Positions 1-5,212 of a stretch of 8,463 nt of DNA are shown one piece after another. Source of the stretch: Paracoccaceae bacterium (GTDB taxonomy: Bacteria > Pseudomonadota > Alphaproteobacteria > Rhodobacterales > Rhodobacteraceae); NCBI GenBank assembly GCA_002400675.1, contig NVQY01000183.1:1-8463 (forward strand), in the 5' to 3' direction. Numbering within the stretch: position 1 is the stretch's first letter; the number at the start of each line of letters is the position of its first letter. The notes under the pieces are model-generated. The model saw nothing but the letters and a program-made list of their open reading frames with translations, had not been told where the DNA came from and did no database searches. A program made the position numbers and the translations under genes.

Positions 1-498
1 CGCAACCCCCAATTCCTGCGCCGACGACAGGCCGGTGGCCGCCGCCACGTCCGGTGCCCATGCAATCGCCGTGCCATGCCCGCCAATCAGCGACGCCGAG
101 CCGAACAACACGCCCGCCTGCGCCGGATAGCCAAAAAGTACCGCCCCGCCCACGCCGATGACATTTTGCGCAAGGATCACAACCAGCGTCAGGAGTATGA
201 GCAATACCAACGGCTTACCGCCGGCAATTAAATCAGAAAGCCGCGCGTTCAGGCCGATGCCAGCAAAGAACAGCACCAGAAACACATCCCGCGCCGCCAG
301 ATCAAACGTCACATCCAGATCAAACAGCAGATGCACCGCCAACAGGATGAACGCGGCCAGAAGGCCTCCGGTGACCGGCTCGGGAATGTTGAACTGGCGC
401 AGGATGGAAACCCGCGCGTTGATCCGCGCGCCGATCAGATACACCGCAAAGCCCAGCGTCACGGTCAAAAAGGCGGGGATGGCGGCACTTTCGTTCAT
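1..498 (-). CDS. gltS: Sodium/glutamate symporter GltS, N-terminal part (cut by left window edge)
   Basis: GltS is an inner-membrane carrier of the ESS family that imports glutamate with Na+. The reading frame is open from ATG at 498 to the window edge, giving 166 residues of a protein that is about 400 aa in E. coli. Family signatures are clear: IPEPVTGGLLAA at residues 38-49, GIGLNARLSDL at 80-90, and SLIGGHGTAIAW at 136-147, which matches the re-entrant-loop GGHGT motif. Hydrophobic helices lie around residues 7-24, 44-60, 70-84 and 97-116. ATG 498 is chosen because no in-frame start codon lies in the gap before it and the protein aligns from its first helix. There is no good Shine-Dalgarno sequence, so translation may be coupled to the upstream gene, whose stop lies 37 bp away. 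It is third in the glyQ-DUF6446-gltS series. Family assignment is strong; glutamate specificity is inferred from homology. Confidence 0.93.
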   Translation of the reverse strand, partial: MNESAAIPAFLTVTLGFAVYLIGARINARVSILRQFNIPEPVTGGLLAAFILLAVHLLFDLDVTFDLAARDVFLVLFFAGIGLNARLSDLIAGGKPLVLLILLTLVVILAQNVIGVGGAVLFGYPAQAGVLFGSASLIGGHGTAIAWAPDVAAATGLSSAQELGVA

Positions 499-536
499 CT
501 GTGTCGGGCACCGGGCAGAGGCTGGATGCCAGCCAT
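495..536 (-). other. Possible 13-codon mini-ORF bridging the DUF6446 gene and gltS
   Basis: On the minus strand an ATG at 536-534 shares its A with the TGA stop (538-536) of the upstream gene. It reads 13 codons (MAGIQPLPGARHR) to a TGA at 497-495, which overlaps the gltS ATG (498-496) as ATGA. It therefore fills the 37-bp intercistronic gap and touches both neighbours. That is the geometry expected for stop-restart coupling, in which ribosomes leaving the upstream gene reach the gltS start despite its weak ribosome binding site. This may be chance: the peptide is very short, resembles nothing I know, and coding potential cannot be judged at this length. Confidence 0.25.
520..534 (-). promoter_or_regulatory. 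Perfect 6-bp stem-loop in the DUF6446-gltS gap
   Basis: The two arms GGCTGG and CCAGCC flank a 3-nt loop, one base past the upstream stop codon. No T-run follows, so it does not look like a classical intrinsic terminator. It could stabilise the upstream mRNA end, attenuate read-through into gltS, or mask gltS translation. The pairing is seen directly; the role is inference. Confidence 0.35.
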
Positions 537-1066
537 CATTTGTCGTCCATGGGGCGGGTCGGGCAGGCTTCGCCGACGGTGGTGCCGGTGTAATCCTTGA
601 CCCCACAATCGTTCAGCGTGTGCCAGATATACCCGCGCCCGTCCTCGGTGATGGCAACCACCCGGTCCACGCCGTATTCGATGTTCTTCTGGCTGAGAAA
701 GATGCTGGCGGTCCCGGCTTCGATCTCGCCGCCGATGGCGGTGGCGTCAAAGCAGCTGAACCATCCCGGCGCGTTGCGGGGCAGCGCCTTGGGCGCGCCG
801 ACATACAGGGTGCGGGCGTCCTCCAGGGTCACGGAGGTTGTGAAACAAGCCCGGTAGCGGATCGGAGAACTGTCCGCGTCGATGGCCTGAAAATCCGCGT
901 GGGCGACTGGTTCGGTCGCGCCACCATCGGCCAGCACCAGTTGCACATCACGGGGGCCGGTTGGTGCTATTTCCTCATAAAAGCCATAGACTTGCAGGTA
1001 GTAAACTGACGCGCCCACGATCAGGGGGGCCCCCAGCAACAAGCCGACAAACATTTTGCCGTTCAT
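536..1066 (-). CDS. DUF6446-family membrane-anchored protein of unknown function
   Basis: This 176-residue protein has a single N-terminal membrane helix at about residues 4-24, beginning MNGKMFVGLLLGAPL, and a soluble domain that should lie in the periplasm. The soluble part contains four cysteines (74, 105, 154, 168), enough for two disulfides, which fits an exported domain. I recognise it by recall as a DUF6446 protein, a family confined largely to Rhodobacteraceae and commonly found beside glycyl-tRNA synthetase genes. It has no known biochemical role, and I see no enzyme motif. Its start is supported by GAGG six bases before the ATG. It lies 118 bp downstream of glyQ and 37 bp upstream of gltS on the same strand. 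Genomes sometimes label such proteins as histidine kinases, but no kinase features are present here. The gene is certain; the family name is fairly confident and the function is open. Confidence 0.85.
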   Translation of the reverse strand: MNGKMFVGLLLGAPLIVGASVYYLQVYGFYEEIAPTGPRDVQLVLADGGATEPVAHADFQAIDADSSPIRYRACFTTSVTLEDARTLYVGAPKALPRNAPGWFSCFDATAIGGEIEAGTASIFLSQKNIEYGVDRVVAITEDGRGYIWHTLNDCGVKDYTGTTVGEACPTRPMDDK

Positions 1067-1089
1067 TTTGCACCTCGTTGAATGTGATT

Positions 1090-1138
1090 ATTGCGCCTTG
1101 AGATTGCGCCTTGGGGGATTGCGCCTTGGGGGATTGCC
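1090..1138. repeat. 15-bp tandem repeat between glyQ and the DUF6446 gene
   Basis: The plus-strand unit ATTGCGCCTTGGGGG occurs twice without change (1103-1117, 1118-1132). A shortened copy precedes it (ATTGCGCCTTG from 1090) and a partial ATTGCC follows at 1133. The array lies 24-72 bases upstream of the DUF6446 start codon, in the untranslated gap after glyQ. It may be a slippage product, or binding sites at a 15-bp spacing. It lies outside both reading frames, so copy number could vary freely. Confidence 0.8.
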
Positions 1139-1184
1139 CGGGTGTTGGGCGCGTAACGGGGTGAGTTTTGCAATAACAGGCCTA

Positions 1185-2114
1185 TCACCCGGCCCAGCCC
1201 CCAGCAGAGGTTTGCAAAAACGCATCGGCGCATTGTTTCGCGAGGGTGCGCACCCGGCCAATGTAGGCTTGGCGTTCGGTGACCGAGATCACCCCGCGCG
1301 CGTCCAGCAGGTTGAAGATGTGGCTGGCCTTGATGCACTGGTCATAGGCGGGATGGGCCATGACGATGCGTTTGCCGGTCTTGGGGTCGTCCGCCGGGTG
1401 ATCAAGGATCGCGGCGCATTCGGCCTCGGCCTCTTCAAAGTGGCGCAGCAAGACTTCGGTGTTGGCCACGTCGAAATTCCAGCGGGCGTATTCCTGTTCG
1501 GTCTGCTTGAAGATGTCACCGTATTTCATCGCGATCGGCGCGTCCGGGTCGTTGAACGGCATGTCCATCACATGTTCGACGCCCAGCACATACATCGCCA
1601 ATCGTTCCAACCCATAGGTCAACTCACCCGACACGGGATTGCAGTCATGGCCGCCGACCTGTTGGAAATAGGTGAACTGGCTGACTTCCATGCCGTCGCA
1701 CCAGACCTCCCAGCCCAGACCCCATGCGCCCAGCGTCGGGCTTTCCCAGTCGTCCTCGACAAAGCGGATATCGTGCAACTCCATGTCGATGCCGATAGCG
1801 GCGAGCGAACCAAGGTAAAGCGCCTGCAAATCGGGCGGGCTGGGTTTGATCAGCACCTGATATTGGTAATAATGCTGTAGCCGGTTGGGGTTTTCGCCGT
1901 AACGCCCATCCGTTGGCCGGCGCGAAGGCTGCACGTAGGCCGCCGCCCACGGGTTTGGCCCAAGGCTGCGCAAGGTCGTGGCCGGGTGGAACGTACCGGC
2001 CCCGACCTCCATGTCGTAAGGTTGCAGAACCGCGCAGCCTTTCGAGGCCCAATAGGCCTGAAGACGCAGGATGATGTCCTGAAACGAACGCGGGGCATCG
2101 GTGGGGTTGGTCAT
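1185..2114 (-). CDS. glyQ: Glycine--tRNA ligase alpha subunit
   Basis: GlyQ is the catalytic (adenylation) subunit of the bacterial alpha2-beta2 class II glycyl-tRNA synthetase. With the beta subunit GlyS it charges tRNA-Gly with glycine in the cytoplasm. The 309-residue product matches the usual length of about 300. Its start shows [17 protein letters not shown] (11-27) and [19 protein letters not shown] (31-49). Next come the motif 2 region ([19 protein letters not shown], 62-80) and the conserved [18 protein letters not shown] (119-136). The motif 3 sequence GLERL is at 168-172, including its arginine. ATG 2114 has AGGA nine bases upstream. The gene is intact and is essential in most bacteria. 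It heads the minus-strand series here, and glyS is not seen within the window. Confidence 0.98.
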   Translation of the reverse strand: MTNPTDAPRSFQDIILRLQAYWASKGCAVLQPYDMEVGAGTFHPATTLRSLGPNPWAAAYVQPSRRPTDGRYGENPNRLQHYYQYQVLIKPSPPDLQALYLGSLAAIGIDMELHDIRFVEDDWESPTLGAWGLGWEVWCDGMEVSQFTYFQQVGGHDCNPVSGELTYGLERLAMYVLGVEHVMDMPFNDPDAPIAMKYGDIFKQTEQEYARWNFDVANTEVLLRHFEEAEAECAAILDHPADDPKTGKRIVMAHPAYDQCIKASHIFNLLDARGVISVTERQAYIGRVRTLAKQCADAFLQTSAGGWAG

Positions 2115-2144
2115 AGACGCGAATCCTGTCTGTTGCGGCCCGGC

Positions 2145-2158
2145 AAAGGCGTGCCTTT
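2145..2158. promoter_or_regulatory. Dyad AAAGGC-GT-GCCTTT in the glyQ leader
   Basis: A 6-bp inverted repeat with a 2-bp centre lies 31 bases upstream of the glyQ ATG, between the proposed promoter and the start codon. It could be an operator half-site pair or a small leader stem. A 2-nt loop is too tight for a good RNA hairpin, so a DNA-binding site is the likelier reading. No regulator can be named from the sequence. Confidence 0.25.
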
Positions 2159-2185
2159 CCTATGCGCGGGACCCATCGGGGTCAA
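2157..2185 (-). promoter_or_regulatory. Candidate sigma-70 promoter for glyQ
   Basis: Reading the minus strand, TTGACC (2185-2180) matches five of six -35 positions. After a 17-bp spacer comes TAGGAA (2162-2157), a weak -10 with three of six matches. Transcription would begin near 2150, giving a leader of about 35 bases before the glyQ ATG. Spacing and the -35 box support it; the poor -10 box limits confidence. Confidence 0.35.
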
Positions 2186-2282
2186 CGGTTCAGATCGGCA
2201 CCCTGCCCCGCAACGGTGCTGCATTTGCCAATCAGACACGCATTGGGCGACTTAGCCAACCTGTGTCGTTTTTACCCCCGAT

Positions 2283-2287
2283 AAGGA
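2283..2287 (+). promoter_or_regulatory. AAGGA ribosome binding site upstream of an alternative TTG start
   Basis: AAGGA lies six bases before a TTG at 2294 that is in frame with the pseudoprotease gene. Start by TTG would add 20 residues ahead of the signal peptide. The preferred ATG at 2354 has only AAGGG 13 bases upstream, which is too far to be ideal. The TTG therefore has the better ribosome binding site and the ATG gives the better protein N-terminus. Confidence 0.3.
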
Positions 2288-2353
2288 TAGCATTTGGCGG
2301 TGAATCCTGATTATGTTCGCCGCAATGTTGAATTTAAGGGTTTTGAGCCAATT

Positions 2354-4114
2354 ATGAGAAGATTTCTTACGTCGATTCTGTTTGTTTACGTATTTCTGAC
2401 ACAGGCCGTTTCGGCGCAGGATGTGGTCTGGATTCAGGTAGAGGCGCATCCCTCTTTGCGGGTGGCCCAACAACGTGCGCAGGCCTATTCCGGCACGCTG
2501 GAAGACGTCAGCGGGTTTTCTCTGGGTGGCAATTGGTATGGCGTCCTGTTGGGGCCGTATACCCGCCCGGATGCGGAAAAGGTGCTGCGGGTCTATCGCC
2601 GTGCCGGCCAGATTCCGGCCGATAGCTTTATTTCCTTCACCTCGTCGCTGGGTCAGCAGTTCTGGCCAGTGGGCGCAGACACCCTTGGCAGCGGCGTGAC
2701 GGTTGAACCGCAGGTCAACGTGGCCCTTGCGCAAACCAACACACCAGTAGCGGCCCCTGTAGCCACCCCTGCCGCCGCCCCCGTCGTTCCCGACGAAACC
2801 AGAGCACAAGCCCGGCGTAGCGAACGCGCCCTCAGCGCGGCTCAGCGCAAGCAATTGCAAATCGCCCTCAAGGCCGGCGGGTTTTACGCTGCGGGCATCG
2901 ACGGCGCCTTTGGCCCCGGTACACGGGCGTCGATGCGGGCGTGGCAGACCGCCTATGGCGTTGATCCCACCGGCATCCTGACCACCCGTCAGCGGCAGAT
3001 GTTGATGGACCAGTACAACGCGCCGCTGTTGTCGGCGGGCATGGCCGTGGTGCGCGACGATCAGGCCGGCATAGAGATGCAGATACCGGCCAAGGTCGTG
3101 GGGTTCGCCCGCTACGAGCCTCCGTTTGCGCATTATGACAACATTGGTGCCCCGGACGGCGCGCGCGTGTTGCTGATCAGCCAACCGGGCAGTCAGGCCA
3201 CATTGTTTGGCCTTTACGACATCATGCAGACGCTGGAAATCGTCCCGCTGGACGGGCCGCGCGAACGGTCCAAGGATCGGTTCACCCTTGAGGGGCGCGG
3301 CAATGGCATCGTTTCCTACACCGAGGCCCGGCTGGCCAAGGGGAATATCAAGGGCTTTACCCTGATTTGGCCCCAAGGCGACGAAGACCGCCGCACCCGG
3401 ATCTTAAGCGCGATGCAGAACAGTTTCACCCGGCTTGACGGCGTTCTTGACCCCGGTGCCGGCGCAGATTCGCAACAAAGCGTCGATCTGGTGTCGGGGC
3501 TGAATGTGCGCAAACCGCGCCTGTCACGATCGGGGTTTTACATTGATGCCAAAGGAACTGTGGTGACCACCATAGAAGCCGTGCAGAATTGTTCCAAGAT
3601 CACGCTCGACAACGCTTATGAGGCTGATCTTGTGGCCAGTGACGACACCCTTGGGCTGGCGGTTCTGCGCCCATCCGCCCCCCTTGCGCCGCTCGCAGTG
3701 GCACAGTTGCGCGCGGGCGAGCCAAGGTTGCAATCGGATGTGGCCGTGTCAGGATATTCCTACGAGGGTATTCTGGGCGCACCGACGCTGACCTTTGGTA
3801 AACTGTCCGACATCAAGGGCTTGCGCGGCGAAGCTGACCTCACAAGGCTGGCGCTTGCGGCCCAGACCGGCGACGCGGGAGGGCCGGTGTTTGATACCGG
3901 CGGCGGCGTGGTTGGCATGTTGCTGCCCACATCAAAATCAGCGCAAAAGCTGCCCGGAGACGTGGTTTTTGCCGCCGATGCGGGCGCGATCAATGCGCTG
4001 ATGCAGCAGGCGGGGATTACTGTCGCGACGCAAGAGGCCCCGACCTCGATTACCCCTGACGAATTGGTGCGCATTGCCCGTGGCATGACCGTGCTGGTCA
4101 GTTGCTGGGAGTAG
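2354..4114 (+). CDS. Secreted SPOR / peptidoglycan-binding / trypsin-like protein lacking the catalytic triad
   Basis: This is a 586-residue exported protein. Residues 1-21 form a signal peptide (MRRFLTSILF..., cleavage after AVSA). Residues 24-98 resemble a SPOR domain, with a WIQVEAHPSL strand, repeated aromatics and GNWYGVLLGPY. An Ala/Pro/Val-rich linker spans 120-146. Residues 159-220 form a PG_binding_1 domain, with LKAGGFYAAGIDGAFGPGTR and MRAWQTAYG. Residues 230-360 are a middle domain I cannot assign. Residues 375-545 carry a trypsin/HtrA-like fold. Its usual His motif (T-N-A-H-V-V) reads TTIEAV with Glu408. The Asp motif (D-L-A-L-L) reads GLAVL with Gly434. The Ser motif (G-N-S-G-G-P) reads GDAGGP with Ala508. 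The protease should therefore be inactive. The only two cysteines are 413 and 584. It is probably a periplasmic cell-wall binding or scaffold protein, divergent from glyQ. ATG 2354 is chosen for the signal peptide; an in-frame TTG at 2294 is the alternative. Confidence 0.88.
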   Translation: MRRFLTSILFVYVFLTQAVSAQDVVWIQVEAHPSLRVAQQRAQAYSGTLEDVSGFSLGGNWYGVLLGPYTRPDAEKVLRVYRRAGQIPADSFISFTSSLGQQFWPVGADTLGSGVTVEPQVNVALAQTNTPVAAPVATPAAAPVVPDETRAQARRSERALSAAQRKQLQIALKAGGFYAAGIDGAFGPGTRASMRAWQTAYGVDPTGILTTRQRQMLMDQYNAPLLSAGMAVVRDDQAGIEMQIPAKVVGFARYEPPFAHYDNIGAPDGARVLLISQPGSQATLFGLYDIMQTLEIVPLDGPRERSKDRFTLEGRGNGIVSYTEARLAKGNIKGFTLIWPQGDEDRRTRILSAMQNSFTRLDGVLDPGAGADSQQSVDLVSGLNVRKPRLSRSGFYIDAKGTVVTTIEAVQNCSKITLDNAYEADLVASDDTLGLAVLRPSAPLAPLAVAQLRAGEPRLQSDVAVSGYSYEGILGAPTLTFGKLSDIKGLRGEADLTRLALAAQTGDAGGPVFDTGGGVVGMLLPTSKSAQKLPGDVVFAADAGAINALMQQAGITVATQEAPTSITPDELVRIARGMTVLVSCWE

Positions 4115-4348
4115 TACCCACTTTCGCTGTTGCATGAGTCGTGCCGCACTCCAAAAGCGGAATTGCCTGATCCTGCAAAAACCTGACGATCGACACCCGC
4201 CAGAAGAGTTTTGAACGTTTTGTACTTCCTTTTCAGGTGATTTTTCCGATTTGTACAAAACAATTTGTTAGGGTTTGCAGACCAGAAACGCCTCAAACCA
4301 CGGTTTCCGGTTCAGTGATTCCGGGTACCGGGCGTCCTTGACCCAAGC
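4115..4348. other. 234-bp non-coding gap between convergent genes, locally AT-rich
   Basis: This gap lies between the stops of the plus-strand pseudoprotease gene and the minus-strand EEP gene, so it should hold their terminators. No GC-rich hairpin with a T-run is obvious. By eye, 4200-4272 is only about one third G+C, well below the coding sequence around it. It contains the 9-bp inverted repeat at 4217-4261. I see no tRNA and no convincing small gene. The local drop in G+C would fit an AT-rich transcription end or a decayed inserted fragment, and the sequence does not decide between them. Confidence 0.5.
4217..4261. repeat. 9-bp inverted repeat GTTTTGTAC / GTACAAAAC
   Basis: GTTTTGTAC (4217-4225) and GTACAAAAC (4253-4261) are exact reverse complements separated by 27 bases. 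The right arm overlaps the palindrome TTGTACAA. The pair may be a long-loop terminator for the convergent genes, a binding site, or ends of a small decayed element. No target-site duplication is evident. Confidence 0.45.
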
Positions 4349-5062
4349 TCAGGGGGCCGTGTCGCTGGTCAGATCGACCCAGAGCGGCAGGTGATCCGAG
4401 GCGATATGCGCGGGGCGTGCGCTATACACTCCGTGCGCCGTCGCCTGTAACCCTTTGCCCAGCGCGATCCGGTCCAGTGCGGCCACGGGGCGCGGCGCCG
4501 GGAACGAGGCAAGCTGTGGCAGGAACCGCAACGCCGGTGCCCAAAGATCCAGCGTCCGGCCCCGCGACCAATCGTTAAAGTCCCCCGCCAAAATGGTTTT
4601 CATCGCCGGCAGGCCCGCCAGTTCCTGCGCCAGATGCAACACCTGTTGACGACGGGACCGGGTCAGCAGCCCCAGATGGGTGCCAATCACCCTTATACGG
4701 CCCAGCACGGTGTCAAATTCGGCCCGCACCGCCCCGCGCGGTTCCAGCCCCGGCAAGGCGATGTGGTCGATTTCAAGCAGCTTCATCTCACCCCGCCGCC
4801 AGATCACCGCATTGCCGTGCCAGCCCAGCGATCCGGCCCCGCCCAGATCGGCGACCTCCCAGCCTGCTTCGTCCAGCACGAAATGCGGCAACGCGGCAGG
4901 GCGCGGCGGCAGGCGTTTATCGGCCTCCTGCAACAGCACCAATGATGCGCCCACCCCATCCAGTACCGTCAGGATGCGGCGTGGCTGGCGGCGCAAATCC
5001 AGCCCGACACATTTCATGATGTTATAGCTGGCCAGTCGCAGGCTGGGGCGGGTCGATGTCAT
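4349..5062 (-). CDS. Endonuclease/exonuclease/phosphatase (EEP) family protein
   Basis: This 237-residue metal-dependent hydrolase belongs to the DNase I/exonuclease III/phosphoesterase superfamily. The full active-site set is visible: SYNI at 12-15 (Asn14), QEAD at 45-48 (Glu46, metal ligand), WHGNAV at 81-86, GTHLG at 117-121 (His119), GDFND at 150-154 (Asp151, Asn153), LDRI at 186-189, and SDHLP at 212-216 (Asp213 and His214). It should therefore be active on phosphodiester or phosphomonoester bonds, but the substrate (DNA, phospholipid head group or phosphoinositide-like) cannot be read from the sequence. No signal peptide is seen. ATG 5062 is chosen because AAAGAG sits seven bases upstream; it is only one base from the ATG at 5068. 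A longer in-frame extension upstream is possible but has no domain content. It is divergent from the cardiolipin synthase gene and resembles YbhP, which neighbours clsB in E. coli. Confidence 0.9.
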   Translation of the reverse strand: MTSTRPSLRLASYNIMKCVGLDLRRQPRRILTVLDGVGASLVLLQEADKRLPPRPAALPHFVLDEAGWEVADLGGAGSLGWHGNAVIWRRGEMKLLEIDHIALPGLEPRGAVRAEFDTVLGRIRVIGTHLGLLTRSRRQQVLHLAQELAGLPAMKTILAGDFNDWSRGRTLDLWAPALRFLPQLASFPAPRPVAALDRIALGKGLQATAHGVYSARPAHIASDHLPLWVDLTSDTAP

Positions 5063-5069
5063 GCACATG

Positions 5070-5075
5070 CTCTTT
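5070..5075 (-). promoter_or_regulatory. AAAGAG ribosome binding site deciding the EEP gene start
   Basis: Two in-frame ATGs occur at 5068 and 5062. This purine run is one base from the first and seven from the second, so the second is the likely start. Confidence 0.5.
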
Positions 5076-5157
5076 CGCGGATTGGGGTCCGCAATATGTG
5101 GTCGCGCCCATTTCGTCCAGCGCCGATGTGCCGCGCCCACCCGGCAAAAGCACCGGC

Positions 5158-5186
5158 TTGCGACACGCCACCGCTTGCTGTCAAAT
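5158..5186 (+). promoter_or_regulatory. Candidate sigma-70 promoter for the cardiolipin synthase gene
   Basis: TTGCGA (5158-5163) and TCAAAT (5181-5186) each match four of six consensus positions and are separated by exactly 17 bp. They lie 27 bp upstream of the start codon in the 150-bp divergent gap. This would give a leader of about 20 bases that still includes the ribosome binding site at 5204-5208. Confidence 0.35.
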
Positions 5187-5212
5187 GCAGGGCAGGAGAT
5201 CACAGGAATTTC

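Noticed and set aside
158..1880. Long plus-strand frames antisense to gltS, the DUF6446 gene and glyQ (for example 1056-1880)
   Set aside because: They lie opposite genes with clear homology, have low-complexity Arg/Gly/Ala-rich translations and no recognisable domains. They are explained by high G+C.
2252..3376. 374-codon minus-strand frame antisense to the pseudoprotease gene
   Set aside because: The opposite strand carries a signal peptide and recognisable domains in order. The antisense product has no domain and an Arg/Gly/His-rich composition typical of a shadow frame.
4134..4214. 26-codon plus-strand ORF after the pseudoprotease gene
   Set aside because: There is no Shine-Dalgarno sequence, it is too short to judge, and it has no recognisable similarity.
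3760..4296. 178-codon minus-strand frame running from the AT-rich gap into the pseudoprotease gene
   Set aside because: Most of it is antisense to the conserved protease-fold region. The part in the gap has no ribosome binding site or known motif.
4282..4310. Imperfect stem CCAGAAAC/GTTTCCGG as a terminator for the EEP gene
   Set aside because: It has one mismatch and a 13-nt loop, and no T-run on either strand.
5096..5212. N-terminal extension of the cardiolipin synthase to an ATG at 5096
   Set aside because: The added 39 residues are Pro/Arg/Ala-rich with no hydrophobic segment. The ATG at 5213 has AGGAA upstream and opens directly into the first membrane helix.
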